This document shows positions 10,210-20,429 of a stretch of 61,761 nucleotides of DNA, piece by piece. The stretch comes from Hydrogenophaga sp. (GTDB lineage: Bacteria; Pseudomonadota; Gammaproteobacteria; Burkholderiales; Burkholderiaceae_C). The notes under the pieces were generated by a model. The model saw only the letters and a list, made by a program, of their open reading frames with translations. It made no database searches and was not told the DNA's origin. The stretch lies in NCBI GenBank assembly GCA_018993155.1, contig JAGKSX010000009.1, positions 1-61,761 of the forward strand, read 5' to 3'. The position numbers and the translations under genes are program-made. Positions within the stretch are counted from its first letter, which is position 1, and the number at the start of each line of letters is the position of its first letter.

Positions 10210-10367
10210 ACCATCGGCAGAAATGCCAAAAAAGTCCTTTCCGGCGCCTGGTCAAACGGGTAGCCTTCGGCAGTCGGTTGCCGACCCGGCTTGTTCGGGT
10301 TGAGGCAACCAGTTTCCCCCATCCAATGTGCCGGCGGTCCCGGCCATGCCACTGCCAAAGCTGCCAA

Positions 10368-11171
10368 ATGAGGGTCCGCGTACTGGGGTGCTCTGGCGCC
10401 ATCGCCCATGGTTGCCGCACCACGTCCTTTCTGCTCGACGACAACGTCCTGATCGACGCCGGTACCGGCGTGGGCGATCTGACCCTGGATGAGATGGCGC
10501 GAGTGGACCACGTCCTGCTCACCCATTCGCACCTGGATCACGTGGCCGCGCTGCCCCTCATGCTCGATGCCGTGGCCGCCAGGCGCCTGGCCAGCAACGC
10601 TGCGCCGCTGCAGGTGCACGCGCTGCCAGGCACCATCGCCGCGCTCAAGGTGCACATCTTCAACAACCTGATCTGGCCCGACTTCTCCGCCATTCCCAGT
10701 GTGGACACGCCGCTCATGCGCTTCGTGTCCATTGCGGTCGGGGAGGTGCTCCATGTCGGCGGCAAGTCGGTCGAGGTCTTGCCTGCGGTGCACACCGTGC
10801 CGGCGGTCGGCTTTGCCGCCGCCAGCGCCTCGGGGCACTGGGTCTTCAGTGGCGACACCGGGCGCAACCCGGCGTTCTGGCAGCGCGTCAACCAGCTCCC
10901 CGTGGCCCTGCTGGTGATCGAAACCGCCTTCAGCGACCGGGAGCACGCCCTCGCGCAGCGCAGCCTGCACCTGGCTCCCAGCCTGCTGGCGCAGGAGCTG
11001 GAGCAGATCGATGGCCGTCAGCGCTACCCGATCTACATCACCCACACCAAGCCGGCGGAAACCGGTTTGATCATGGAAGAGATCCGCCGCTTCGACGAAG
11101 CGCCCAACCGCGCGGGCGATGTGCGCCACGACATCCGCTGGCTCAGCGCGGGGCAGACCTTCGAGTTGTGA
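10368..11171 (+). CDS. Class II 3',5'-cyclic-nucleotide phosphodiesterase (MBL fold)
   Basis: A 267-residue metallo-beta-lactamase-fold hydrolase of the class II cyclic-nucleotide phosphodiesterase family (yeast PDE1 / Vibrio CpdP type), expected to cleave cAMP or a similar cyclic nucleotide. The metal motif THSHLDHVAALP (about 44-55), SGDTG (about 160) and ITHTKP near the C-terminus are the expected ligands. The ATG at 10368 is chosen because MRVRVLGCSGA is the conserved first strand; longer upstream readings are not conserved. No signal peptide is apparent. It lies downstream of the kinase-phosphatase-FHA set, suggesting linked second-messenger and phosphorylation signalling. Confidence 0.87.
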   Translation: MRVRVLGCSGAIAHGCRTTSFLLDDNVLIDAGTGVGDLTLDEMARVDHVLLTHSHLDHVAALPLMLDAVAARRLASNAAPLQVHALPGTIAALKVHIFNNLIWPDFSAIPSVDTPLMRFVSIAVGEVLHVGGKSVEVLPAVHTVPAVGFAAASASGHWVFSGDTGRNPAFWQRVNQLPVALLVIETAFSDREHALAQRSLHLAPSLLAQELEQIDGRQRYPIYITHTKPAETGLIMEEIRRFDEAPNRAGDVRHDIRWLSAGQTFEL

Positions 11172-11244
11172 CAAAAGCCGTTGCCTGAAGGCGAGGTGAC
11201 AAAAATTGTCGGTCGCATGCCGATGCAGGGGTCACCAAATGTCA
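11169..11244 (+). promoter_or_regulatory. TGACA/TGTC(A) cluster upstream of pilin promoter (possible PilR sites)
   Basis: TGACA at 11169-11173, TGACA-aaaat-TGTC at 11197-11210 and TGTCA at 11240-11244 lie 53-130 bases upstream of the sigma-54 -24 element. Enhancer proteins such as PilR bind TGTC-containing repeats at this distance in other type IV pilin promoters (established knowledge). Whether these are true sites is inference; no pilR gene is in the window. Confidence 0.4.
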
Positions 11245-11258
11245 CTGATGCAGGGTGA

Positions 11259-11846
<588 letters not shown>

Positions 11847-11875
11847 TTACCTTGCTCAAAGCGTGATCCAATCCG

Positions 11876-11903
11876 AAAAGGCCGCGATGCGGCCTTTTCT
11901 TTT
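11876..11903 (+). terminator. Intrinsic terminator after pilin gene
   Basis: A perfect 10-bp stem, AAAAGGCCGC (11876-11885) and GCGGCCTTTT (11889-11898), has a 3-base loop and is followed by more T-rich sequence. It lies 30 bases after the pilin stop and 22 bases before the ligase gene, and would give high pilin with lower readthrough into pglL. Confidence 0.9.
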
Positions 11904-11924
11904 GCTCTGATTCAGACCGTCTTC

Positions 11925-13754
11925 ATGCCGCCTCGTTACGAGCCTCTCCAGCAAGTCGAGAATGTTCTCGCCGCGATGGTGCTGTCGCTGATCTGGCTGA
12001 TGCCGAATCATCAACTGCCCTGGAATGCCTTTCACCACGAAGTGGCGATGGCCGTCGCACTGGGCTTGATCGCCATCGTGGTGGCTTGGCAGACCCGCTG
12101 GCGCGTGCCCCTGTCGGCGTTCGTTGGCGTGCTGGGGCTGCTGATCCTGGTGCCTTGGGGGCAGTGGCTTGGCGGTCTGATGCCCAAAGCGGGCACGGCG
12201 GCGGTGTCATCGGCTTACGTGGCGGCCGTCCTGGTGGCCTTTCTGCTCGGTCATGCTGCGCGGTCGAACCAGCACCACCGGCTGCTGGACATTGTTTTCG
12301 CGGCCCTGGCCCTGGGCGCGGCGTTGAACGTGCCGGTGCAGTGGATCCAGTGGTTGCAGTGGTACTCCAGCGATTTCGACTCCCTGGTGCTGTTGCTGGT
12401 CACCCCCATCAACGATCGTCAGCGCCCCTCCGGCATGATCCTGCAGCCCAACCAGCTGGCGACCATCCAGGTCTGGGGGCTGATCGGCCTGACCTGGTTT
12501 CGGCACCGTCGCATGCTCTCGTTGGGCATGTTCGTGCTGCTGTTCGCGTGGATTGGCATCGGCATCGGTCTTACCCAGTCGCGCGCGGGCCTGCTGGAGA
12601 TGGCTGTTGTAACCGGGCTGCTGGCCTTGGTGTTGAAAGGCGAAGGGCGACGTGCCATCTGCATGGTCTGGTTTGCGGGCCTGGTGTTGCTGATCCTGTG
12701 GTTGCTGAATTTCAAGGAGGTAGCCAACTGGCTGGGCCTGGGCATGCAGCAGAACACCGAGGCCCGTTTGACTGCCATTGATGGTGCCCGCATCGACGCC
12801 TGGCGGGCCTTTGGCGCCGCCCTTCTTGAGCGCCCGTGGTTCGGCTACGGTCTGACCGACGGCGGGTTTGCCTACGTGGCCGTGGCGCATCTGCAACCGG
12901 AGTTGTACATCGGCCAGCGTTTCGCTCATGCGCACAATGCCGTCCTCGACGTGTTGCTCTGGTTCGGAATCCCTCTTGGGCTGATGCTGCTGGGCGCCGT
13001 GGGTCTCTGGTTGAGCAAGCGGCTGCTGGAGCTGCCGAAGCGGCCCGAGAACGTCTTTGCGCTGGCCGTGCTGGCGGCGTTGGGTGTGCACGCCATGCTT
13101 GAACTGCCTCATCAGTTTCTCTATTTCATGGCGCCCGCCGCCTTGTTCGCCGGCTGGTTGATGCCAGTGGATGCCACTTCGAAGGGGCATTCGTTGCCCC
13201 GGTGGTCGTGGGGCATGGTTGGGTTGCTGACTTTGGGCGTGGCAGGCTGGATGTCGGCCGACTATTTCCCTTACCAGGAGCGCTACACCGAGTGGCGCTT
13301 CGAGAACAGCCGCGTGGGCCAGCGGCCGGACATTGAAGTGCACGAGCCGCGCGTGCTCAACCAGATTCACGATGAACTGGTGTTGTACCGCCTGCCGCTG
13401 CGGCCGGGGATGAGCGAGCAGGAACTCCTCTGGATTTCGGACACGGCGCGCAGCGTGAACTCTCCGCCGGCCTACTACGCGGCGGCCAAGGCGCATGCGC
13501 TTGCCGGTGAGACAGAAACTGCGCGCGTCTGGATGATGCGCCTCAACGCCATCATGGGCGCTGACCTTGTTTCGACGATGCAGGACATCTGGGCGCGCGA
13601 TCAGAAGACTCATCCTTCGCTCGCCTCGTTGAACTGGCCGGACTATGCCGGACGCAGCACCTCTTTCCAGCTGGCCCCGGAAACCGTGGATCGCTCCGAG
13701 CCCCTGCCCCTTGCGCCGTCCGACAATCCCCAGGTTTCCTTGCCAACCCCGTGA
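11925..13754 (+). CDS. pglL: PglL-family O-oligosaccharyltransferase (pilin glycosylation)
   Basis: A 609-residue inner-membrane protein of the O-antigen ligase/Wzy superfamily in its pilin-ligase branch (PglL/TfpO). It would transfer a lipid-linked glycan to Ser/Thr of pilin in the periplasm. About a dozen TM helices occupy residues 1-430, with the Wzy_C-type loop around ARIDAWRAFGAALLERPWFGYGLTDGGF and HAHNAVLDVLLWFGIPLG (about 290-350). The C-terminal ~150 residues are soluble and match the extra domain (Wzy_C_2) found in PglL. Position right after the pilin gene supports this over O-antigen ligase. The ATG at 11925 follows the pilin terminator; no separate promoter was identified. Confidence 0.88.
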   Translation: MPPRYEPLQQVENVLAAMVLSLIWLMPNHQLPWNAFHHEVAMAVALGLIAIVVAWQTRWRVPLSAFVGVLGLLILVPWGQWLGGLMPKAGTAAVSSAYVAAVLVAFLLGHAARSNQHHRLLDIVFAALALGAALNVPVQWIQWLQWYSSDFDSLVLLLVTPINDRQRPSGMILQPNQLATIQVWGLIGLTWFRHRRMLSLGMFVLLFAWIGIGIGLTQSRAGLLEMAVVTGLLALVLKGEGRRAICMVWFAGLVLLILWLLNFKEVANWLGLGMQQNTEARLTAIDGARIDAWRAFGAALLERPWFGYGLTDGGFAYVAVAHLQPELYIGQRFAHAHNAVLDVLLWFGIPLGLMLLGAVGLWLSKRLLELPKRPENVFALAVLAALGVHAMLELPHQFLYFMAPAALFAGWLMPVDATSKGHSLPRWSWGMVGLLTLGVAGWMSADYFPYQERYTEWRFENSRVGQRPDIEVHEPRVLNQIHDELVLYRLPLRPGMSEQELLWISDTARSVNSPPAYYAAAKAHALAGETETARVWMMRLNAIMGADLVSTMQDIWARDQKTHPSLASLNWPDYAGRSTSFQLAPETVDRSEPLPLAPSDNPQVSLPTP

Positions 13755-14527
13755 GTCCCTCCGCCATGCACGCTGCTCTTCGATACCGCTTCAAGTGGGC
13801 CATCGGGCATTTCCTGGTCAGTGCCCTGATCCTGCTCGTGGTGGGCGGGTTGATCTTCTTCGTCTGGTACCCCCACCCTTACCGGGTTCTGGCGGGTGGT
13901 CTGAACCTGTTCCTGCTCGTGGCGGCCGTGGACGTCGTGCTGGGTCCCGTGTGCACCTTCGCGGTCGCGGCCGCGAAGAAGCCGCTCAAAGAGTTGCGCA
14001 TGGACGTGGCCCTGATTGCGCTCGTGCAGGTCGGCGCCTTGTCGTATGGGGCGTGGACCGTGTTCCAGGCCCGGCCGGTGTACCTGGCCTTCGAGATCGA
14101 TCGCCTGAGGGTGATTCACGCGATCGACGTCGACCCAGGCTTGCTTGCTCAGAGCGCGCCCGAATTCCGCTCGCTGCCGGTTCGCGGTCCCGAGCTGGTG
14201 GCGGTGCGCCCGTTTGCCTCGGCAACCGAAAGGATGGAGGTGACGATGGCAGCCTTGCAAGGCTTGGACATCGGTGCGCGCGCCGATCTCTGGGTTGGGT
14301 ATGACACGCAGACGCAAGCCATTCAGTCAGCCGCCCTGCCACTCAGTGCATTGCTTGCCGCCAAACCCGAGGCCGTGCCGATGATTCAGGCCGGCCTGGC
14401 GTCGGCGGGATTGAGCTTGGACGGTGCTCGCTACCTGCCGGTGGCCAGCCGGCATGCGTTCTGGACAGCCATCCTCTCGCCGCTGGATGCACGCCCCGTG
14501 CTTTTTCTGCCAGTGGACCCTTATTGA
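13751..14527 (+). CDS. TfpX/TfpZ-family type IV pilin accessory protein
   Basis: A ~255-residue inner-membrane protein. An N-terminal helix, two further hydrophobic segments (about 20-75) and one more (about 90-115) precede a periplasmic C-terminal domain that ends in VLFLPVDPY. This layout and the WYPHPYRVLAGGLNLFLLV segment match TfpX/TfpZ proteins, which are encoded beside certain pilin alleles and needed for efficient pilus assembly. The GTG at 13751 overlaps the pglL stop (GTGA), suggesting coupling; an ATG at 13766 is the alternative start, and neither has a strong ribosome site. The presence of TfpX/Z places the neighbouring pilin among the accessory-dependent groups. Confidence 0.85.
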   Translation: MSPSAMHAALRYRFKWAIGHFLVSALILLVVGGLIFFVWYPHPYRVLAGGLNLFLLVAAVDVVLGPVCTFAVAAAKKPLKELRMDVALIALVQVGALSYGAWTVFQARPVYLAFEIDRLRVIHAIDVDPGLLAQSAPEFRSLPVRGPELVAVRPFASATERMEVTMAALQGLDIGARADLWVGYDTQTQAIQSAALPLSALLAAKPEAVPMIQAGLASAGLSLDGARYLPVASRHAFWTAILSPLDARPVLFLPVDPY

Positions 14528-14537
14528 GCGTGGATGG

Positions 14538-15035
14538 TCAAGGGAGCGCCGTGAAGCTTCCGCTCTTCCCCCCGCGTTTCTCCACCAGCCGAACCCCTCC
14601 CATCACCATCCCCCGATCCACGGCTTTGCACATGTCGTAAATCGTCAGCAGCGCCACGGACACCGCTGACAGGGCTTCCATCTCCACCCCGGTCTGACCG
14701 GTGCACTCGGCGGTCGCGCGGCAGTGCACGCTGTGGGACTCGGGTTCGATGTCGAATTCCACCGCCACGCGGGTCAACGCGATCGGATGGCACAGCGGGA
14801 TGAGGTCGCTGGTCTTCTTGGCGGCCTGGATGCCGGCGATGCGCGCGATGCCGAGCACGTCACCCTTTTTCGCGGTGCCCGCCTGGATCAACGCCAGCGT
14901 GGCCGGCAACATGGTGATGCGGCCTTCCGCGACGGCCACCCGATGGGTGCTGGCTTTGGCCGCCACGTCGACCATGTGGGCCTGGCCCTGGGCGTCGAAA
15001 TGGGTCAAGGAAGAGGTGGCTTTTGTATCGGTCAT
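14538..15035 (-). CDS. moaC: Cyclic pyranopterin monophosphate synthase
   Basis: MoaC rearranges 3',8-cyclo-GTP to cyclic pyranopterin monophosphate in molybdenum cofactor synthesis. The 165-residue protein shows the family blocks [34 protein letters not shown] (catalytic histidine region), [15 protein letters not shown] and [15 protein letters not shown]. The start at 15035 is chosen because it gives standard length; an upstream in-frame ATG would add a non-conserved tail. No other moa gene is nearby. It is divergent from the M48 protease with only 57 bases between the starts. Confidence 0.96.
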   Translation of the reverse strand: MTDTKATSSLTHFDAQGQAHMVDVAAKASTHRVAVAEGRITMLPATLALIQAGTAKKGDVLGIARIAGIQAAKKTSDLIPLCHPIALTRVAVEFDIEPESHSVHCRATAECTGQTGVEMEALSAVSVALLTIYDMCKAVDRGMVMGGVRLVEKRGGKSGSFTALP

Positions 15036-15092
15036 GGGGGCTTGTTTCGCGGGCTTTACAGAACCGTCAGGCGTTGGCGGCATCATACGGGG

Positions 15093-16787
15093 ATGCGTTT
15101 TTTACCGAAGTCGCTGCTTTCCCCTGTTCGACGCACCGCCCTGGGCCTGGGCGTGCTGGCCATGGCGTCGATGCTGCTGCCCACACCGGCCTCGATCGCC
15201 CAGCCGGTCCGTGACGGCACGGCCACCTCCTCGCTGCCCAGCCTGGGCGACGGCGATGGCATGTCCATCGCGGCCGAACGGCGCCTGGGGGACCGCATCG
15301 CGCGCGACATCTACCGCGACCCGGACTACTTGGACGATCCCGTGCTCGGCGACCACCTGCAGGCCTTGTGGCAGCCCCTGCTGGGCGCGGCGCGCGATCG
15401 CGGCGACGTGCCGCCCGAACTGGCCGAGCGCCTGGCCTGGGAACTGGTGGTTTCGCGCGACAAGCGCGTCAATGCCTTTGCCCTGCCAGGAGGGTACCTT
15501 GGCGTGAACCTGGGCCTGGTCGCGATCACCGACAAGCCCGAGGAACTGGCTTCGGTGATGGCACACGAGCTCAGCCACGTGTCGCAGCGCCACATCGCCC
15601 GCATGATGACGCGCGAGGAGCGCATGGCGCCGTGGATGATGGGGGCGATGATCCTGGGCGCGCTGGCGGCGGGGTCCAACCCGCAGGTGGCCAGCGCCGC
15701 GATCGCGGGCAGCACGGCCGTCGCGGCACAGACCCAACTGAACTTCTCGCGCGACATGGAGCGCGAGGCCGACCGCGTGGGCTTTGGCGTCCTCACGGGT
15801 GCCGGCTTTGACGGCCTGGGCTTCGTGAGCATGTTCGACAAGATGCAGCAGTCCTCGCGCTACGACGACGGCTCGTTCCCCTACCTGCGCAGCCACCCGT
15901 TGACGGGGGAGCGAATTGCCGACATGCGGTCCCGGGTGCCCTCCGGGCCGGTCGCGGCGGCAGGCGGCCAGGTGGGCCCGGTCAAGGCCGCCACGCCGGA
16001 GGCCGGCGGCGCCACCGCGCCGACCGCTCCCCTGGGCCTGCGCCTGGACTTGCCAGGCACGCGGGGCGCGTCCAGCGCCTCCGTGGGCTTGCCCATGCCC
16101 TCGCGCAGCGTGCACGTGCTGGTGTCGGCGCGCGCCAGGGTGCTGGCGGAGAACGGTCCTGATCGGCAGCGCGCCTGGCTCGCCAATGGCCGATCGGCCA
16201 ATGCCTCGCCCGGCGACCGCTACGCGGCCGCGCTCTCGGCACTGCGCCTGGGGCAGCGCGATCTGGCCCTGGAGCTGGCGCAGCAGTTGCGCGGGGCGGT
16301 GGCGCCCGAGGCGCGCCCCACGGTGGATGCGCTGCTGCTCGACATCTTGCTGTCGCCCGTCGCGGGCGGTGTGCCTTCCCTGCCTCCCGCGCAGGCGGCC
16401 CTGCTCGCGGAACTGCGCGACCAGGCCTTGGCGGGAACCTCCCGCGCCAGTGCCCTGCTTGGTGCGCAGGCCGCGCTGGCCACCGGTCAGCCGCAGCGCG
16501 CGGTCAGCCGCTTGCAGGCCTGGGTGGCGCTGCAGCCGCGCGACGCGGTGGCCTGGCAAACGCTGTCGCGAGGCCATGCCGTGCAAGGGCAGACCTTGCG
16601 CGCCATCCGTGCCGAGGCGGAGGCGCGTGCCGCCCACCTGGACTTCGGTGGTGCGGTGGACCGCTTCAAGGCGGCCCAGGCGCTGCCCGCCGCGCAACGC
16701 ACGGACGGCATGGAACTGGCCATCGTGGACAGCCGCCGCCGTGAAGTCGAGGCGCAGCTGCGCGAGTCCGTGCGCGAAGAGAAGTAG
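15093..16787 (+). CDS. Periplasmic M48-family metalloprotease (BepA-like)
   Basis: A 564-residue secreted zinc protease with a C-terminal helical repeat region, laid out like E. coli BepA, which helps assemble or remove outer-membrane proteins such as LptD. A signal peptide is apparent (basic start, hydrophobic core about 12-35). The HELSH zinc motif is at about residues 154-158, with the third-ligand region in [16 protein letters not shown]. The C-terminal half (about 340-564) is Ala/Leu/Arg-rich and TPR-like ([40 protein letters not shown]). The ATG at 15093 is chosen because it gives the signal peptide; upstream open sequence overlaps moaC in antisense. Confidence 0.9.
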   Translation: MRFLPKSLLSPVRRTALGLGVLAMASMLLPTPASIAQPVRDGTATSSLPSLGDGDGMSIAAERRLGDRIARDIYRDPDYLDDPVLGDHLQALWQPLLGAARDRGDVPPELAERLAWELVVSRDKRVNAFALPGGYLGVNLGLVAITDKPEELASVMAHELSHVSQRHIARMMTREERMAPWMMGAMILGALAAGSNPQVASAAIAGSTAVAAQTQLNFSRDMEREADRVGFGVLTGAGFDGLGFVSMFDKMQQSSRYDDGSFPYLRSHPLTGERIADMRSRVPSGPVAAAGGQVGPVKAATPEAGGATAPTAPLGLRLDLPGTRGASSASVGLPMPSRSVHVLVSARARVLAENGPDRQRAWLANGRSANASPGDRYAAALSALRLGQRDLALELAQQLRGAVAPEARPTVDALLLDILLSPVAGGVPSLPPAQAALLAELRDQALAGTSRASALLGAQAALATGQPQRAVSRLQAWVALQPRDAVAWQTLSRGHAVQGQTLRAIRAEAEARAAHLDFGGAVDRFKAAQALPAAQRTDGMELAIVDSRRREVEAQLRESVREEK

Positions 16788-16813
16788 ACCCGGCGACGGG
16801 CCGGCCGCTCGGC

Positions 16814-17164
16814 TCAGCGCGAGCCGAGCGAGCGCACGGCGGAACTCACCACCAGCATCAGCACCGAGTAGATCAACGAGCCCAGCAGCGCGGCCAGGAA
16901 GCCGTTGACGCGGAAGCCATCGAGCACACCCGATGCCGCCCAGAACATCAGGGCGTTGATGACGAACAGGAAGAGACCCAGCGTGACGATGGTGACGGGC
17001 AAGGTCAGGATCACCAGGATGGGCCGCAGCACGGCGTTGAACAGGCCGATGACCGCCGCGGCGATCAGGGCGGAAGTGAAGCTCTGCACCTGCACGCCGG
17101 GGTAGATGTAGGCCACCACCAGCAGGGCGCAGGCCGCGAGCAGCCAGGTCAGGATGAGTTTCAT
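16814..17164 (-). CDS. Phage-holin-4_2-like small membrane protein (PF04020)
   Basis: A 116-residue inner-membrane protein with four predicted TM helices. It belongs to the widespread family named after phage holins (Phage_holin_4_2, formerly DUF360), found as a chromosomal gene in most bacteria and not evidence of a prophage. Typical are GLFNAVLRPILVILTLPVTIVTLGLFLFVINALMFW and the glycine-containing hydrophobic ends. The ATG at 17164 is chosen because it begins directly at the first helix. Its function is unknown. It lies downstream of terC, separated from it by a strong terminator. Confidence 0.85.
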   Translation of the reverse strand: MKLILTWLLAACALLVVAYIYPGVQVQSFTSALIAAAVIGLFNAVLRPILVILTLPVTIVTLGLFLFVINALMFWAASGVLDGFRVNGFLAALLGSLIYSVLMLVVSSAVRSLGSR

Positions 17165-17200
17165 GCGGACCAGCATAGCACCGGTCCGCCCGCCGACATG

Positions 17201-17232
17201 AAAAAGGGCGGCGCCCTTGCGGACGCCGCCCT
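17201..17232 (-). terminator. Intrinsic terminator of terC
   Basis: On the minus strand AGGGCGGCG and CGCCGCCCT (17205-17213 and 17224-17232) form a perfect 9-bp stem with a 10-base loop, followed by five Ts. It lies 28 bases after the TerC stop codon. Confidence 0.9.
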
Positions 17233-17259
17233 GGTGTGTCAGGACCTCGAAAGGCGGGA

Positions 17260-18012
17260 TCAGCCTTCGTGCACCACCGGCGGACGGCGGGAGGAGATCC
17301 ACTTGCCCAGTGCGAGCACCACCAGCGCCCCGACGACGTGGGCCGTCCAGTAAAGGGTGTCGGAGATGACCGCCATGCCCTTCTCATCCACCGTGCCGAG
17401 CTTGGGCATGAAGGTCCACTTGTCGGGCGTGACAAAGGCCGGGTCGGTGACCAGCATGCCACCGGCAATCCAGCCCAGCAGCATGCCGCCCAGGGTGATG
17501 ATGATCGGGAAACGGGCCATCAGCTTGATGACCAAGGTGCTGCCCCAGACGATGATGGGAATGGAGATCAGCAGGCCCAGCACCACCAGCAGGAACGAGT
17601 GCTCGCCCGCGTTCTGTGCGGCGCCGGCGATGGCGATCACGTTGTCCACGCTCATCACCAGGTCGGCCACGATGATGGTCTTGATGGCGGCGAACAGCTT
17701 GTCGCTGCCCTGGATGTCGCCATGCGCCTCGTCATCGGGGGCCAGCAGCTTCACGCCGATCCACACCAGCAGCAGCGCGCCCACGAGCTTGATGAACGGC
17801 ACGGTCAGCAGTGTCATCGCGAAGGCGATCAGGATGACCCGCAGCACGATGGCGCCGAAAGTGCCCCAGATGATGCCCTTGGTGCGCTGTGCGGGCGGCA
17901 GCTTGCGGCAGGCCAGCGCGATCACGACCGCGTTGTCGCCACCCAGCAGGATGTCGATGATGATGATCTGTCCCAGGGCGACCCAGAACGCGGGCGATGT
18001 CAGGAAATCCAT
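17260..18012 (-). CDS. TerC-family integral membrane protein (probable Mn exporter)
   Basis: A 250-residue TerC/Alx-family protein with about seven TM helices. The family signatures are present: LLGGDNAVVIALACRKLP in the first repeat and VMSVDNVIAIAGAA in the second, with the acidic residues thought to handle metal. TerC proteins under yybP-ykoY control export Mn(II) in E. coli and Bacillus (established knowledge), and this gene has such a riboswitch in its leader. The ATG at 18012 is preceded by GAGGAA and starts at the first helix; an in-frame ATG 72 bases upstream lies in the leader. A strong terminator follows. Confidence 0.93.
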   Translation of the reverse strand: MDFLTSPAFWVALGQIIIIDILLGGDNAVVIALACRKLPPAQRTKGIIWGTFGAIVLRVILIAFAMTLLTVPFIKLVGALLLVWIGVKLLAPDDEAHGDIQGSDKLFAAIKTIIVADLVMSVDNVIAIAGAAQNAGEHSFLLVVLGLLISIPIIVWGSTLVIKLMARFPIIITLGGMLLGWIAGGMLVTDPAFVTPDKWTFMPKLGTVDEKGMAVISDTLYWTAHVVGALVVLALGKWISSRRPPVVHEG

Positions 18013-18194
18013 AAATTCCTCGTTGTCGTTTGTCCAAATGGGTGGGGCGCGAGCCGATCTCGTCGCCATCCGCCCGGCCTTCACTTCTCATGCATCGACC
18101 ACCATGGTCGATCGGAAGGCGCTGTGTCATCCGCCCGCAATGGCGCAACTGCGCTGGCGAAGGGGATGGACGTGTCTTGATCGGCCCATGGGGC
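18013..18194 (-). other. Long structured leader of terC between riboswitch and start codon
   Basis: About 180 bases of transcribed leader follow the aptamer. A GGCCC-cat-GGGCC hairpin flanked by pairing GAT/ATC lies just after the aptamer (about 18180-18200), and an ATCGACC/GGTCGAT inverted repeat lies at 18094-18112. Neither is followed by a T-run, so control is more likely translational or rho-dependent than by an intrinsic terminator (inference). No gene is seen in this stretch. Confidence 0.5.
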
Positions 18195-18327
18195 CTATCA
18201 AAGGTCTTGCTCAGCCCGGCAAGGTGATTGCCGGGCCCGGGTTGCCGGAAGCGGTGGCTCCGTATTGACGACAACCCGAATGTCCAGCGGCAAGCGCTGG
18301 AGCGGAGAGCTACTCCCCTTCGAGACC
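18195..18327 (-). promoter_or_regulatory. yybP-ykoY (Mn2+) riboswitch upstream of terC
   Basis: Read on the minus strand, the leader has all hallmark segments of the class in order: GAAGGGGAGTAGC (about 18321-18309), the pairing strand CGGGTTGTC, the internal GTCGTCAATACGG (about 18274-18262), GGCAACCCG returning to pair with it, a GC-rich CCCGGCAATCACCTTGCCGGG hairpin region, and GAGCAAGACCTTTG (18212-18199). P1 forms between CGAAGG and CCTTTG. These match the Lactococcus yybP aptamer almost segment for segment. Mn2+ binding by this class is established; here it would switch on the TerC gene when Mn is high. Confidence 0.93.
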
Positions 18328-18331
18328 CGCG

Positions 18332-18337
18332 ATTGTA
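18332..18337 (-). promoter_or_regulatory. Candidate -10 box of terC transcript
   Basis: TACAAT on the minus strand ends about 5-8 bases before the expected first bases of the riboswitch, so the transcript would start right at the aptamer. No good -35 hexamer is visible. This leaves about 310 bases of leader before the terC ATG. Confidence 0.5.
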
Positions 18338-18438
18338 GCGGGCCGTTACCGCGTCCGGTGCCTGGGATGGGTACGCAGTTACCACAAGGCCAGGGTTGGC
18401 TCCGCTTGCCGGTGCGTTCATCGAAGGGCCAGACTGGC

Positions 18439-18444
18439 TATGAT
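18439..18444 (+). promoter_or_regulatory. -10-like TATGAT close to DUF3717 gene start
   Basis: TATGAT ends 9 bases before the ATG at 18454, which would give a leader of only a few bases. No ribosome site lies between them. The same arrangement recurs at purB, yhdP and the FixJ-like regulator. Confidence 0.4.
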
Positions 18445-18453
18445 CCACACCCC

Positions 18454-18876
18454 ATGGCCGGCATCCACATCACCGACATCGAAGCCGCGATCAACTACTG
18501 GCGTGAGCGCTCACCCTCGCCAGATGGTGTTTCCCTGTGCAAGGAACTTCGCGCTTTGGCCGAGGTGTATGCGCTGATGATCTGGTTCCACGAGACCGAG
18601 GCCGACGAGGCCACGTTGCCCGCCCGCGCCCGCGAGGCCTGGCTGGCCTGGTATGAGACCACGCCCGACACGCCGTGCATCGCCATCTGCTCGACCAGCC
18701 AGGGTGACGAGGTCTGCAAGGGCTGTGGCCGGCGCTTCGACGAAGTGCAGCGCTGGACCGAGATGACCCCCGGTGAGAAACGCGCCAGCTGGCGGCGCAT
18801 CACCATCGAAGGCGACGCCTGGCGCTTCAACCGCTACGCCGAGCGCGCGCTGGAAGAGCCCGGTTCCGGGCGGTAG
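18454..18876 (+). CDS. DUF3717-DUF1289 two-domain protein
   Basis: A 140-residue protein of unknown function made of two small families. Residues about 1-50 (ITDIEAAINYWRERSPSPDG...LAEVYALMIW) match DUF3717. Residues about 68-118 (TPCIAICSTSQGDEVCKGCGRRFDEVQRWTEM) match DUF1289, a small domain with a CxxC-like cluster of four cysteines that suggests metal binding. It has no signal peptide or TM. The ATG at 18454 begins the DUF3717 pattern. It is divergent from the terC leader and convergent with purB, with no base between the stop codons. Confidence 0.85.
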   Translation: MAGIHITDIEAAINYWRERSPSPDGVSLCKELRALAEVYALMIWFHETEADEATLPARAREAWLAWYETTPDTPCIAICSTSQGDEVCKGCGRRFDEVQRWTEMTPGEKRASWRRITIEGDAWRFNRYAERALEEPGSGR

Positions 18877-20388
<1,512 letters not shown>

Positions 20389-20389
20389 C

Positions 20390-20395
20390 TAGAAT
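20390..20395 (+). promoter_or_regulatory. -10-like TAGAAT upstream of GST gene
   Basis: TAGAAT followed by CG lies 34 bases before the GST ATG, a normal promoter distance. The -35 region is GC-rich and not consensus. Confidence 0.4.
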
Positions 20396-20429
20396 CGTGT
20401 TCCCCAGTCCAACGACCATTCCATTCCCC

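Noticed and set aside
16814-17164. Prophage or lysis gene because of the holin-like family name
   Set aside because: The family is a common chromosomal membrane protein and no phage gene is near.
17201-17232. Hairpin as a terminator for the plus strand
   Set aside because: The T-run is only on the minus strand and no plus-strand gene ends just before it.
18013-18084. Longer TerC start at 18084
   Set aside because: The extra 24 residues lie in the riboswitch leader, are not hydrophobic or conserved, and the ATG at 18012 has a good ribosome site.
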